The notes under the pieces: model-generated | What the model was told of the DNA's origin: nothing | Seen by the model: the letters and a program-made list of their open reading frames with translations, nothing else | The model's database searches: none | Made by a program: the position numbers and the translations under genes | Shown: positions 26,018-34,819 of the stretch, piece after piece | How positions within the stretch are numbered: the stretch's first letter is position 1 | Layout: the number at the start of each line of letters is the position of its first letter | Origin: SZAS-79 sp964599095 | Lineage (GTDB): Bacteria; Pseudomonadota; Gammaproteobacteria; Burkholderiales; SG8-39 | DNA: 64,000 bases | Direction of reading: 5' to 3' | Assembly (NCBI GenBank): GCA_964599095.1 | Contig: CAZREB010000026.1 | Span: 1-64,000, forward strand

Positions 26018-26972
26018 TGGCCTTGATTCCCAGTTCGCCGATCAGCTGCCGCCACTTGGCGAGATCGGCCTTGATGAATTGCGTGAATTGGTCCGGCGTC
26101 ATGCCGGTCGGCTCCAGCCCCTGGTCGCGCAGCCATTTCTGCATTTCGGGCGAGTTCAGGTAGCCGTTGATGTCGGCCGAGATCTTCTCGACCACCGCCC
26201 TGGGCGTGCCTGCCGGCGCGAAGATACCGAACCACGCGCCGCCGTTCAGCTTCGGCACGCCGATCTCGGGAAAGGCCGGCACCTCCGGCAACGCCTTCGA
26301 GCGGCCGGCGCCCACCAGCGCGATCGGGCGCACCCGCCCGGACTTGATCTGCGGCAGCGCGGTGCCGATCGAATTGAACCCGACGTCGATCTGGCCGCCG
26401 AGCAGGTCGGTGAGGATCAGCGCCTCGCCCTTGTACGGCACGTGGGTCATGTCCACGCCCATCGCGCGCTTCACCGTCTCGCCGTAGATGTGGAAGGACG
26501 AGCCGTTGCCGAACGAGCCGTAGCTCAATCGCCGGGCCCCGGCCGCGGCGATCACGTCGGCGAAGGTTTTCCATGGCGAATCGGCGCGCACCTCCATGAT
26601 CACCTCGGCGAGCATCGTCTGGGTGACCGGCGCGAAGTCCTTCTCCGGGTCGTACGGCGCGTTCGGGAACAGGATCGGCGCCTGCACGAAGGAGGTGAAC
26701 GTGGAGAGCAGCGTGTAGCCGTCGGCCGGCGACCTGGCGACGTATTCAGTGCCGATCATCGCAGTGGCGCCGGGCTTGTTCTCGACCACCACCGGCACGC
26801 CCCATTTCTGGCTGAGCCGCTCGGCGAGATAGCGCGTGTAGCGGTCCGGGCTGCTTGCCGGCGGGCTCGGCATGACGAACCTGACCGGCTTCGCCGGCCA
26901 GGATTGCGCATGGGCGAAGCCGCATGCCAAGAGAAGGATTGCGGCCAAGGCCGCCGGTCGCAGGCTTTTCAT
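26010..26972 (-). CDS. Bug-family substrate-binding receptor
   Basis: A 320-residue receptor with signal peptide MKSLRPAALAAILLLACGFAHAQ and mature start SWPAKPVRFVMPSPPASSPD. VVENKPGATAMIGTEYVA, SPADGYTLL and MTHVPYKGEALILTDLLGG follow. The first ligand loop reads PSPPASSPD instead of the usual PFPPGGxxD, so ligand contacts may differ from the other copies. It lies directly downstream of an LLM-type monooxygenase gene and overlaps the following quinone-reductase-like gene, so uptake and oxidation may be coupled. Confidence 0.92.
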   Translation of the reverse strand: MKSLRPAALAAILLLACGFAHAQSWPAKPVRFVMPSPPASSPDRYTRYLAERLSQKWGVPVVVENKPGATAMIGTEYVARSPADGYTLLSTFTSFVQAPILFPNAPYDPEKDFAPVTQTMLAEVIMEVRADSPWKTFADVIAAAGARRLSYGSFGNGSSFHIYGETVKRAMGVDMTHVPYKGEALILTDLLGGQIDVGFNSIGTALPQIKSGRVRPIALVGAGRSKALPEVPAFPEIGVPKLNGGAWFGIFAPAGTPRAVVEKISADINGYLNSPEMQKWLRDQGLEPTGMTPDQFTQFIKADLAKWRQLIGELGIKAND

Positions 26973-28064
26973 CTAGGCCGTCTCGGGCTGCGCCGATGCG
27001 AAGTGCGGCATGACCTGCGAGGCGAACAGGTCCACCGTGCGCCTGGACTCGGCGAGCGTCAGGTCCCCGAAGGCGAACCGGCACAGCAGGTAGTTCACGC
27101 CGCTTTGCGTGACCTCGTTCTCGAGCAGGCGCCGCACCGTGGCCGGCGTGCCGACCGCCGCGAGGCCGGCCTCGCATACCTTGTCGAAGTCCTCGGGAAA
27201 GGCGGCGAATTGCGGCGCGGCGTTGTGCTTGTTCCACAGGAACATGAAGCTCGCATGCCAGCGCGCATAGGCACGCTTTGCGATCGACATCGCCTCTGCA
27301 TCGGTGTCGGCGATCACCACGTGCCGCGTGGTGCCCACCAGCGGCATCTGCGCGGCCGGATGCCCGGCCGCTGCCCACAATGAGCGATAACGGTCGGTGA
27401 TCTCGCGCACGCGCGCGATCGGCCCGTTGACCGCCGCATTGACGCGGTTCTGCACGCACCAATCCACGCCTTCGACGTTGCCGATGCCGTACCAGAGCGG
27501 CGGGTGCGGCTTCTGCACCGGGTGCATCATGATCGGCACGCCGCGGAAGTTGAAGTGCCTGCCTTCGTGCGTGAGCGTTTCCGCGGCCAGCGCCTGCATC
27601 ACGACGGCAAACGCTTCGTGGTAGATCCCCTGCGACCGGGCGGCATCGACGCCGTAGTAGCCGAGCTCGAACGGCGAGATGCCGCGCCCGACGCCGACCT
27701 GGAAGCGGCCGCCGCTCATGTGGTCGAGCATGCAGATCTCCTCGGCCAGGCGCAGCGGGTGGTACAGCGCCAGCGTGTAGACCATCGGGCCGAACAGGAT
27801 CCTTTTCGTGCGCTGCGCGATCGCCGAATGCAAGAGCGACGGCGAAGGGCACATGCCCAGCGGCGTCGCGTGGTGTTCGGCCGTGTGGTAGCAGTGGATG
27901 CCGATCTTCTCGTAGGCCTGCACCAGCTGCAGCCGCTGCTCGTAGAACTCGCCCAGCGGCCGGCCGCTGGAATCGAGGTGGTCGAACACGCCGAACTTGA
28001 TCGGCGTGTGTTGCGTGCCGAACTTGATCGGCGTTGCTTCGTTGGTTTCGTTGGCGGTTTTCAT
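26973..28064 (-). CDS. LLM-class flavin-dependent monooxygenase
   Basis: A 363-residue luciferase-like TIM-barrel protein: IKFGVFDHLDSSGRPLGEFYEQRLQLVQAYEKIGIHCYHTAEHH, LLHSAIAQRTKRILFGPMVYTL, PLRLAEEICMLDHMSGGRFQVGVGRG and PIMMHPVQKPHPPLWYG. These enzymes use reduced flavin and O2 to oxidise or desulfonate small molecules. The N-terminus holds a short tandem duplication (TPIKFG occurs twice, nine residues apart), and the real start may be at the second copy. The stop is adjacent to the ATG of the Bug gene, so both are in one operon. Confidence 0.9.
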   Translation of the reverse strand: MKTANETNEATPIKFGTQHTPIKFGVFDHLDSSGRPLGEFYEQRLQLVQAYEKIGIHCYHTAEHHATPLGMCPSPSLLHSAIAQRTKRILFGPMVYTLALYHPLRLAEEICMLDHMSGGRFQVGVGRGISPFELGYYGVDAARSQGIYHEAFAVVMQALAAETLTHEGRHFNFRGVPIMMHPVQKPHPPLWYGIGNVEGVDWCVQNRVNAAVNGPIARVREITDRYRSLWAAAGHPAAQMPLVGTTRHVVIADTDAEAMSIAKRAYARWHASFMFLWNKHNAAPQFAAFPEDFDKVCEAGLAAVGTPATVRRLLENEVTQSGVNYLLCRFAFGDLTLAESRRTVDLFASQVMPHFASAQPETA

Positions 28065-28139
28065 GCCGGCATGGTACTTCACAAGCTGCGCTACGATTAC
28101 TACCGATCCGCAGGTGGTTCGCAAAGGAGATCCCGCGCC

Positions 28140-29192
28140 ATGAAAGCCGTCACGTTTCCCGGCGACCGCCGGCTCGACATCATCGACCTCCCCGATCCGA
28201 CGCCCGGTCCCGGTGAAGTGGTGCTCGAAATCAAGGCCTCCGGCATGTGCGGCAGCGACCTGAAGTTCTACCGCGCCGCGGGCGGCCCGGCATCGCTGGG
28301 TTTCAAGGCGGCGGCCGGGCCGGTCGTCGCCGGGCATGAACCCTGCGGCGTGGTGGCCGCCGTAGGCCCGGGCGTGGACGCCAGGCAGGCGGCGGTGGGC
28401 ATGCGCGTGATGCAGCACCACTATCGCGGCTGCGGCGTCTGCCCGCAATGTTCCACCGGGTGGATGCAGCTATGCGATGAAGGCGTCAAGGAAGTCTATG
28501 GCGTCACCGGCCATGGTGCGCACGCCAGGTACATGAAATGCCCGGCGCGAACGCTCGTGCCGCTGCCCGAGGCCTTGTCTTTCGAGACCGGTGCGGCGAT
28601 CTCGTGCGGCACCGGCACCGCCTGGGGGGCCCTGCAGCGATTGGGGCTGATGGCGCAGCACACCATTGCGATCTTCGGCCAGGGTCCGGTGGGCTTGTCG
28701 GCCACGCAGCTGGCTTCCGCCATGGGCGCGCGCGTGATCGCGCTCGATATCAGCGCCGAAAGGCTCGCCCGCGCCAAGGCCCTGGGCGCGGACGAAACGA
28801 TCAACCCGTCGGGCGTCCAGGACGTCGTGGGGGCGATCAAGGACCTGACGCAGGGCTTGGGCGCGCACTTGTCCCTCGACGCGTCGTCGTCCGCGGAGGC
28901 GCGCGCGCAGGCGGTGCGTTGCGTGCGGACCTGGGGCAAGGTTTGCTACGTGGGCGAAGGCGGCGGGGTATCGCTCGAAGTCAGCCCGGACCTGCTGCGC
29001 CGCCAGGTCACGCTGATCGGGTCATGGACGTTTTCCACCGTGGGCCAGGCCGACTGCGCGCGTTACGTGGCAGAGCGCGGCATCGACGTCGACAAGCTGT
29101 TCACGCATCGCTGGCGCCTGGACCAGGCCCGGGAGGCCTACGAGTTGTTCGACAAGCAGGAGTCCGGCAAGGGCGTGATCCTGCCCTCCTGA
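28140..29192 (+). CDS. Zinc-dependent alcohol dehydrogenase (MDR family)
   Basis: A 350-residue MDR protein with a good AAAGGAGA ribosome site. Catalytic zinc ligands are visible at Cys37 (MCGSD) and His66-Glu67 (AGHEPCG). Structural zinc ligands are Cys98, Cys101, Cys104 and Cys112 (CGVCPQC...LC). The NAD(P)-binding motif IFGQGPVGLSATQLASAMGARVIALD follows. It resembles sorbitol/threonine-dehydrogenase-like enzymes oxidising a polyol or hydroxy acid. It is divergent from the LLM monooxygenase, with 75 bases between them. Confidence 0.9.
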   Translation: MKAVTFPGDRRLDIIDLPDPTPGPGEVVLEIKASGMCGSDLKFYRAAGGPASLGFKAAAGPVVAGHEPCGVVAAVGPGVDARQAAVGMRVMQHHYRGCGVCPQCSTGWMQLCDEGVKEVYGVTGHGAHARYMKCPARTLVPLPEALSFETGAAISCGTGTAWGALQRLGLMAQHTIAIFGQGPVGLSATQLASAMGARVIALDISAERLARAKALGADETINPSGVQDVVGAIKDLTQGLGAHLSLDASSSAEARAQAVRCVRTWGKVCYVGEGGGVSLEVSPDLLRRQVTLIGSWTFSTVGQADCARYVAERGIDVDKLFTHRWRLDQAREAYELFDKQESGKGVILPS

Positions 29193-29211
29193 GGCGGCGC
29201 ACCGGCCGCCG

Positions 29212-30255
29212 TCAGAGCGGCGCTTCGTCCATCAGCGCGATCTGCTCGCGCAGTTCCAGGATGCGATCCTGCCAGTAGCGCTGCGTGTCGAACCACGGGA
29301 ACGCGGCGGGAAAGGCCGGGTCGTCCCAGCGGCGCGCGATCCACGCCGAGTAGTGGATCAGCCGCAGCGTGCGCAGCGCCTCGACCAGGTGCCGCTCGCG
29401 GTCGTCGAATTCGGCAAAGTCCTCGTAGCCGCGCAGCACGTGGCCGAACTGCGCGCGCATCGTCTCGCGGTCGCCCGACAGCAGCATCCACAGGTCCTGG
29501 ATCGCCGGGCCCATGCGCGAATCGTCGAAGTCGACGAAGTGGGGGCCGGGGTGCGCGAGGCCCGGTGCGTCGGCGTTGCCGCCGCGGTCCTCGATCCAGA
29601 GCACGTTGCCGCTGTGGCAGTCGCCGTGCAATCGCAATGTTGCGACGTCCCCCGCGCGGTCGTAGCAGTCTTCGACGTGGCCGAGTGCGTCGTCGACGAC
29701 GCTGGTCCAGGCGTCGACAAGGTCCGCCGGCACGAACCCGTGGTCGAGCAGGTAGTCGCGCGGCTCGTCGCCGAAGGTCTCGACGTCGAGGGCCGGCCTC
29801 TCGGCAAACGGTTTCAGCGCACCTACCGCATGGATGCGCCCGAGAAAGCGGCCCATCCATTCGAGCGTGTCCGGGTCCTCGAGTTCCGGCGCGCGCCCGC
29901 CGCAGCGCGGGTAGACGGCGATCCGGTAGTCGCCGTGCGTATGGAGCGTGCTGCCGTGGGCGAGCGGCAACGGGGGGACGACCGGGATCTCGCGGGCGGC
30001 GAGCTCGGCGACGAACTCGTGCTCCTCGAGGATCTGCGCATCCGTCCACCGGCCCGGCCGGTAGAACTTCGCCACCAGCATCCGCCCGTCGTCGTTGCCG
30101 AACTGGTAGACGCGGTTCTCGTAGCTGTTCAGTCCCTGCAGGCGGCCGTCGGGCGCGAGGCCCGCAGCCTCCAGCGAATCGAGGACCACGTCCGGCGTGA
30201 GCCCTGCGTAGGGCGCGGCCTGGGGGCGGGCGTCGGGTGCGGGCGCGTCGTTCAT
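29212..30255 (-). CDS. srkA: Stress response kinase A (SrkA/YihE-like)
   Basis: A 347-residue protein with an aminoglycoside-phosphotransferase-like kinase fold. Its N-terminal lobe has SYENRVYQFGNDDGRMLVAKFYRPGRW with the ATP-binding Lys, then EEHEFVAELAAREIPVVPP. The catalytic loop is LHGDCHSGNVLW and the metal motif is FVDFDDSRMGPAIQDLWMLL. This is the SrkA family, a Ser/Thr kinase protecting cells under stress in E. coli. Convergent with the alcohol dehydrogenase gene; no dsbA follows as it does in enterics. Confidence 0.9.
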   Translation of the reverse strand: MNDAPAPDARPQAAPYAGLTPDVVLDSLEAAGLAPDGRLQGLNSYENRVYQFGNDDGRMLVAKFYRPGRWTDAQILEEHEFVAELAAREIPVVPPLPLAHGSTLHTHGDYRIAVYPRCGGRAPELEDPDTLEWMGRFLGRIHAVGALKPFAERPALDVETFGDEPRDYLLDHGFVPADLVDAWTSVVDDALGHVEDCYDRAGDVATLRLHGDCHSGNVLWIEDRGGNADAPGLAHPGPHFVDFDDSRMGPAIQDLWMLLSGDRETMRAQFGHVLRGYEDFAEFDDRERHLVEALRTLRLIHYSAWIARRWDDPAFPAAFPWFDTQRYWQDRILELREQIALMDEAPL

Positions 30256-30277
30256 CGCCCGATTCTACGCGTCGCGC

Positions 30278-30775
30278 TCAGACGCAATAGATGTCGAGCA
30301 TCGTCGGGATGCAGTCGTTGGCGAGGATCACTTTCTTCTTGCGGATCTTCAACCCGCCGTCGCGGCGGACCAGCCCGTGCGTGGTGCGCCCGAAGAAGAC
30401 GTGCTGCGACTTGGCGCGCGTATCGTAGACGTGGACGTTGAAGCTCGACTTCACGCTTGCGATGCCGGTGCCGTCGTCGGGCAGCAGCATCACGTTGCCG
30501 ACCATGTGCGAAGTGCGCCGCAGCGGCGTCGAGGCGACCGATTTTCCCGAGCGGATGCGCTGCACCCGATCCTCGAGTCCCGCGCGGCCGGCGTAATAGA
30601 TCATCGACAGCTCCTTCATCGGGTCGTTCGTCGGTTCGGTTTCCGACTTCCATGCCGGCATCCAGAATTCGGCGTCTTCATCGTACAGCGACAGCCAGCC
30701 GTCCCAGTCCTGCTCGTCGAGCAGCATCGCTTCGAGGCTGAGGAGCGCGGCGGCCTCGGCAAGGTCCGGCTTCAT
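30278..30775 (-). CDS. Aromatic ring-hydroxylating dioxygenase, small (beta) subunit
   Basis: A 165-residue SnoaL-like (NTF2-fold) protein with LLSLEAMLLDEQDWDGWLSLYDEDAEFWMPAW, RRTSHMVGNVMLLPDD, VKSSFNVHVYDTRAKSQHVFFGR and KIRKKKVILANDCIPTMLDIY, the beta subunit pattern. Its ATG overlaps the alpha-subunit stop (ATGA), so the two are made in equal amounts. The beta subunit is structural in the alpha3beta3 oxygenase. No ferredoxin or reductase gene is adjacent. Confidence 0.92.
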   Translation of the reverse strand: MKPDLAEAAALLSLEAMLLDEQDWDGWLSLYDEDAEFWMPAWKSETEPTNDPMKELSMIYYAGRAGLEDRVQRIRSGKSVASTPLRRTSHMVGNVMLLPDDGTGIASVKSSFNVHVYDTRAKSQHVFFGRTTHGLVRRDGGLKIRKKKVILANDCIPTMLDIYCV

Positions 30776-32169
30776 GGCTTGGCGATCCCGCGCCTGAGCA
30801 GGTCCAGCCACGCGCGGTAGTTGGCATGGAAGACGGTCTCGTCGCCCATCCGGTACCCGCCGACCGACGAGGCCTCGGGCCGGATGCCGAGCTCGTCGGC
30901 CTCCGGATTGCCGCCGGCCTTCATCGCGCCCATCCCGCGGACGTAACCCTGCTGCCAGTCGAGCACATGCGCGTCATCGCCCCGCTGGCAGGCCTCGTAG
31001 GCGCTGGTGTCGTCCGGCGTGGCGAACCCGGTGGGATTGAAGAAGTCCTCGTACTGGCGCAGGCGCTTGATGCGCGACTCGGCCGGCTCGCCTTTGGGCG
31101 CCACGCAGTAAGCGAGCATCTCGGTGCGGTCCACCGCCAGCGGCCGGATGATGCGCAACTGCATCGAGGCGTTTTCGGCGATCTGCACGTTCGGGAACAG
31201 CGTCAGGTTGCGGACGTACATCATCCACTTGGCCATGGTCTTGCCGACGCGTTTCTCGATCTCCGGCAGCAGCGGGTAGAGCGGGCGCGCCTCGATCGCC
31301 GGGTTGTCGCCCCACATCAGCACATGGCCGTGCGGGAAGGTGAAGCATCCGCGGCGCGAGGCGGCCTGCGCGCCGATGTCCTCGTAGATCGAGCCCGCGG
31401 TGGCCGCGGCGGCCCGGGCGGCGCGGCGCTTTTCGAGCACGCCGATATACGAGGTGTGCGTCGGGATGAAGTGGTAGGTGTCCGAGCTGTTCTCGAGCTG
31501 GAATTTCCAGTTCGCGTTGTAGGTGAAGCTGACCGCGCCCGGAACCAGTTCGATGCCGTCGGGACCCTGGTCGACCACGATGTCGATCCCGCGCCGCGCG
31601 TCGCCGAGGTAAGCCTCGAGCGGCGGCACATCGGGCGACAGGCTCGCGAACAGCAGGCCGCGGTACGAGCCGAATTTCGCCACCGGCGCGAGGTCATGGT
31701 CGACGCGCTGGAACGACTCCGGGTAGCCTCCCTGGCGCTGCGAAGTGATTGCGACGCAACGCCCGGCGGTGTCGTAGGTCCAGCCGTGATAGGGGCAGGA
31801 ATGATGCGCGCCGTTGCCTGCATTGGCCGCGAAGATCACCGCGCCCTTGTGCCGGCAGCTGTTCAGGAAGCAGCCGAGCCGGCCTCCGGCATCGCGCATC
31901 ACCACCACCGGCGCGCGGCCGATCGTCGTGGTCAGGTAGTCGTTCGGGTTCGGTACCTGCGATTCGAGGCCGACGAAATTCCAGGTCGCCTCGAAGATGT
32001 GGCGCATCTCTAGCTCGAACACCGCCGGGTCGCGGAAAGCGTCGCGATGCACGCTGAACCAACCGTCGCCGGGCCGGTCGTCGATCAGGCGCTCGATGAA
32101 TGCAAGGTCCGGCGTGGCCGGCCCGGGCGGGGCCTCATGCAAGGGGATGGGTGCGGTCTTGGGCTGCAT
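30772..32169 (-). CDS. Aromatic ring-hydroxylating dioxygenase, Rieske (alpha) subunit
   Basis: A 465-residue oxygenase. The Rieske 2Fe-2S ligands are Cys105-x-His107 (SCRHKGA) and Cys125-x2-His128 (SCPYHGW). The mononuclear iron site is in ENSSDTYHFIPTH, with Asp230 bridging and His233 and His238 as ligands. It would dihydroxylate an aromatic acid or hydrocarbon with O2 and electrons from a ferredoxin/reductase system that is not encoded nearby. It precedes the coupled beta subunit. The long alpha chain with a beta partner points to the benzoate/biphenyl/salicylate branch, without fixing the substrate. Confidence 0.93.
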   Translation of the reverse strand: MQPKTAPIPLHEAPPGPATPDLAFIERLIDDRPGDGWFSVHRDAFRDPAVFELEMRHIFEATWNFVGLESQVPNPNDYLTTTIGRAPVVVMRDAGGRLGCFLNSCRHKGAVIFAANAGNGAHHSCPYHGWTYDTAGRCVAITSQRQGGYPESFQRVDHDLAPVAKFGSYRGLLFASLSPDVPPLEAYLGDARRGIDIVVDQGPDGIELVPGAVSFTYNANWKFQLENSSDTYHFIPTHTSYIGVLEKRRAARAAAATAGSIYEDIGAQAASRRGCFTFPHGHVLMWGDNPAIEARPLYPLLPEIEKRVGKTMAKWMMYVRNLTLFPNVQIAENASMQLRIIRPLAVDRTEMLAYCVAPKGEPAESRIKRLRQYEDFFNPTGFATPDDTSAYEACQRGDDAHVLDWQQGYVRGMGAMKAGGNPEADELGIRPEASSVGGYRMGDETVFHANYRAWLDLLRRGIAKP

Positions 32170-32238
32170 GCCGAAGGATGCTACCCGATCCGGTCGCGCG
32201 AACCTACGCCGCGGCGCGAACCAACCTTGCGAAGGGTC

Positions 32239-33159
32239 TTACTTCGGCCGGCTGGCGCGGATTGCCTCGATGATCGCCGCGCTGTCGACGCCGCTGCCCT
32301 TTTGCGCCAGCGCCGCGGCCAGCAGCGCCGCGTTCACTTCCATCATCGGCAGGTTCTGGCCGAGGCGATGCGCGGTCTCGATCATGAATTGCGCGTCCTT
32401 CAGGTTCTCCGGCACCAGCGTGTGCGCGACCGGCGACTGCGGCGAGTATTCGCGCCTGACCATCTTCTCGCCCTTGACCGACATCACCTGCGAAGCGGCC
32501 GGCGAGGCGCGCAGCACCTCGAGGAATTCCGCGGGCGAGAGCCCGAGGCGCTGCGCGAACACCAGTCCCTCGGCGAGCGCCGCGCGGTTGAGCTGCACCA
32601 CCAGGTTGATCGCGAGCTGGGCCTTCGCGGCGTTGCCCGGCGAACCCATGTGGAAGCGGTTCGGGCAGATCACGTCGAGCAGGTTCCCGACCGCGGCGAC
32701 TGCTTCCGGCGCGCCGGCGGTCAGGCCCATGCCCTTGCCGGCCTCGATCTGGGCGCTGGTCCCGGAAATCGGCATTTCGACCACGCTGATTCCGTAGCGC
32801 GACGCGCGCGCCGCGACAAACGCAATGCGACGCGGATCGACCGTGGTGGCGCACAGCACGATCATCGGGTGCGCTGTCGTTTCGAGGTCGAGCACCACGG
32901 ACTCGACCTGCTCGGTGTTGTAGACCGCGACCAGGATGCGCGAGCAGCGCAGGCAGATCTCGTCGGCCGACCTCGCGATCTCGATGCCCGGGACCAGCAG
33001 GGCCTTGTCCGAGTCGGTGTCGAACCCGAGCACACGGAAACCGCCCGCGACCAGCCGGTGCGCCAGCGCGCCGCCCATCATGCCCAGGCCGATCAGGCCG
33101 ATCGGCTCGTCCTGCGGCGCGGGCGACGCCGGGGAGGATGTAAACGCGGGCAGGTCCAT
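32239..33159 (-). CDS. NAD(P)-dependent 3-hydroxyisobutyrate dehydrogenase family protein
   Basis: A 306-residue beta-hydroxyacid dehydrogenase. The N-terminal IGLIGLGMMGGALAHRLVAGGFRVLGFDTD binds the dinucleotide. MPISGTSAQIEAGKGMGLTAG is the substrate-binding segment, and GSPGNAAKAQLAINLVVQLNRAALAEG carries the catalytic Lys. Family members oxidise 3-hydroxyisobutyrate, tartronate semialdehyde and related short hydroxyacids. The first about 18 residues are a proline-rich lead and the start could be later. It faces the TAXI receptor gene across a 103-base divergent region with a palindrome. Confidence 0.9.
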   Translation of the reverse strand: MDLPAFTSSPASPAPQDEPIGLIGLGMMGGALAHRLVAGGFRVLGFDTDSDKALLVPGIEIARSADEICLRCSRILVAVYNTEQVESVVLDLETTAHPMIVLCATTVDPRRIAFVAARASRYGISVVEMPISGTSAQIEAGKGMGLTAGAPEAVAAVGNLLDVICPNRFHMGSPGNAAKAQLAINLVVQLNRAALAEGLVFAQRLGLSPAEFLEVLRASPAASQVMSVKGEKMVRREYSPQSPVAHTLVPENLKDAQFMIETAHRLGQNLPMMEVNAALLAAALAQKGSGVDSAAIIEAIRASRPK

Positions 33160-33171
33160 TGTTTGAGTTTA

Positions 33172-33193
33172 GCCGCTCGTTCGAATGAGCGGC
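33172..33193. promoter_or_regulatory. Palindrome in divergent region (operator candidate)
   Basis: GCCGCTC at 33172-33178 and GAGCGGC at 33187-33193 are perfect reverse complements around a core with TTCGAA, in the divergent interval between the dehydrogenase and the TAXI receptor. No T-run follows on either side, so an operator is more likely than a terminator. Confidence 0.45.
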
Positions 33194-33262
33194 AAGGCGA
33201 CCGGGGGCAGGCTGTATCATCCTCGCGCCCCAGCGACCCGAACCCGCCAGGAGAACGCCGCA

Positions 33263-34144
33263 ATGCAAGGCCAGACCATGATTCTCGGCACCGCCACACC
33301 GGGCGGTGGATTCCCCCTCTATGGCGGGGTCTTCGCCGAAGCCGTCCATGCGGCCGACCCGTCGCTGGTTGTCGAGACGCGCAATACCAAGGGCAGCACC
33401 GAGAACGTCCCGTTGCTGCAGGCGGGCAGGCTCGACATCGCGCTGGTGCAGGGCGAGGTGGCCAACCCGGCGCTCGCCGAGCCGGGCAGTGCGCTGCGCA
33501 TCGTGGCCGCGATGTATTCCTCGCCCGGGATGTTCGTCACGCGCGCCGACGGTCCCTGCCGGTCGATCGCGGACCTCAAGGGGCAGGCGGTGGCCTTCGG
33601 CGCCAAGGGCTCGGGGTTGACGATCCTCGGGCGCACGGTGATCGACGGGCTCGGGATGGATGCCGACCGCGATTTCAAGGCGGTGTATCTCGACAAGGCC
33701 GGCGACGGGCCTTTGATGGTCGCCGACGGCCGGGTGGCTGCGCTCTGGGGCGCCGGCATCGGCTGGCCCGGTTTTACCGCGGTCGCCTCGAGCCCCGCCG
33801 GCGCGCGCTTCATCGTGCCGGACGCCGGCGAGATCGCGCGCATCCTCGCCAGGCACCCTTTCCTCAAGCCGCTGACCGTCGCGGCCGGCAGCTATCCGGG
33901 CCAGGACAAGCCGATCGATTCGGTCGGCTCATGGAGTTACGTATTGTCGCGCCCCGGGTTCGATGAGCAACTGGCCTACCGCCTCGCTCGCGCGTTGCAT
34001 CGCGCCGAAGCCGCACTGGCCGCGAAGCTGGAGCAGGCCCGCGAGACCACGGCCGCCAATACGTTCAGGGCCGCGCCGCGCGCCGAACTGATCCACCCCG
34101 GCGTGCTGAGGTATCTGGCCGAGATCGGGTTGGCGCGAGGTTGA
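33263..34144 (+). CDS. TAXI-family TRAP transporter solute receptor
   Basis: A 293-residue receptor-like protein with the TAXI pattern: MILGTATPGGGFPLYGGVFAEAV, TKGSTENVPLLQAGRLDIALVQG, SIADLKGQAVAFGAKGSGLTILGRTVIDGLG, SWSYVLSRPGFDEQLAYRLARALH and HPGVLRYLAEIG. The chosen ATG follows AGGAGAA. No signal peptide is visible after this start, nor in the short open extension upstream, unlike most TAXI receptors. It may be cytoplasmic, or its export signal was lost. No DctQM membrane genes are adjacent. Confidence 0.85.
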   Translation: MQGQTMILGTATPGGGFPLYGGVFAEAVHAADPSLVVETRNTKGSTENVPLLQAGRLDIALVQGEVANPALAEPGSALRIVAAMYSSPGMFVTRADGPCRSIADLKGQAVAFGAKGSGLTILGRTVIDGLGMDADRDFKAVYLDKAGDGPLMVADGRVAALWGAGIGWPGFTAVASSPAGARFIVPDAGEIARILARHPFLKPLTVAAGSYPGQDKPIDSVGSWSYVLSRPGFDEQLAYRLARALHRAEAALAAKLEQARETTAANTFRAAPRAELIHPGVLRYLAEIGLARG

Positions 34145-34165
34145 GGGGCGCCTGCGCGGGCGCCG

Positions 34166-34747
34166 TCAGGCGGCGCCTGTCTTGGGGATGAACTTCAACG
34201 CCACGCCGTTGTTGCAGTAGCGCTTGCCGGTCGGCGCCGGGCCGTCGTCGAACACGTGGCCGTGGTGGCCGCCGCAGCGTGAGCAGTGGTATTCGGTGCG
34301 CGGCAGGATGAGCTTGAAATCCCGGCTGGTGCCGAACGCGCCGGGAATCGTCGTGAAGAAGCTCGGCCAGCCGGTGCCGCTCTCGAATTTCATCTCCGAG
34401 GTGAACAGCGGCAGCCCGCAGCCGGCGCACACGAACACGCCGGGGCGCTTTTCGGCATTCAGCGGGCTGGTGCCGGCGCGCTCGGTGCCTTCCTCGCGCA
34501 GCACCGAATAGGCGGGCGGCGACAGGCGCTTTTTCCACTCTTCCTTCGGCAGCTCGAGCTTTTCGGTGGCGGAGGGCACGGGCGTGCCCTCGGCAAGCAG
34601 GGTCTTCCAGTTCTTTTGCAGATCTTCCACGGAGCGGGTTCCTTTCGTTGCGGCGGTTTGCGCATGGGCGCCTGCATGAAACGGCGACGGCAGCCACGCG
34701 GCGAGCGGTGTGGCGACCAGCGCCTTGATCAGTGTACGACGATCCAT
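34166..34747 (-). CDS. msrB: Peptide-methionine (R)-S-oxide reductase MsrB, TAT-exported
   Basis: A 193-residue protein. The first 30 residues look like a twin-arginine signal (MDRRTLIKALVATPLAAW, ending AHAQ), so it acts in the periplasm. The MsrB domain has GTERAGTSPLNAEKRPGVFVC, zinc cysteines at about 107, 110, 155 and 158 (CAGC, CSRC), SGTGWPSF, and RYCNNG with the catalytic Cys178. It reduces methionine-R-sulfoxide in exported proteins. It is divergent from the MlaF-like ATPase gene, with 72 bases between starts. Confidence 0.93.
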   Translation of the reverse strand: MDRRTLIKALVATPLAAWLPSPFHAGAHAQTAATKGTRSVEDLQKNWKTLLAEGTPVPSATEKLELPKEEWKKRLSPPAYSVLREEGTERAGTSPLNAEKRPGVFVCAGCGLPLFTSEMKFESGTGWPSFFTTIPGAFGTSRDFKLILPRTEYHCSRCGGHHGHVFDDGPAPTGKRYCNNGVALKFIPKTGAA

Positions 34748-34819
34748 TGCGGCCTCCCTGCGGTATCCGGCATTGCGTGCATGGTCCTTGGTCGCGGGGG
34801 CATGCGTTAAACTTACACC

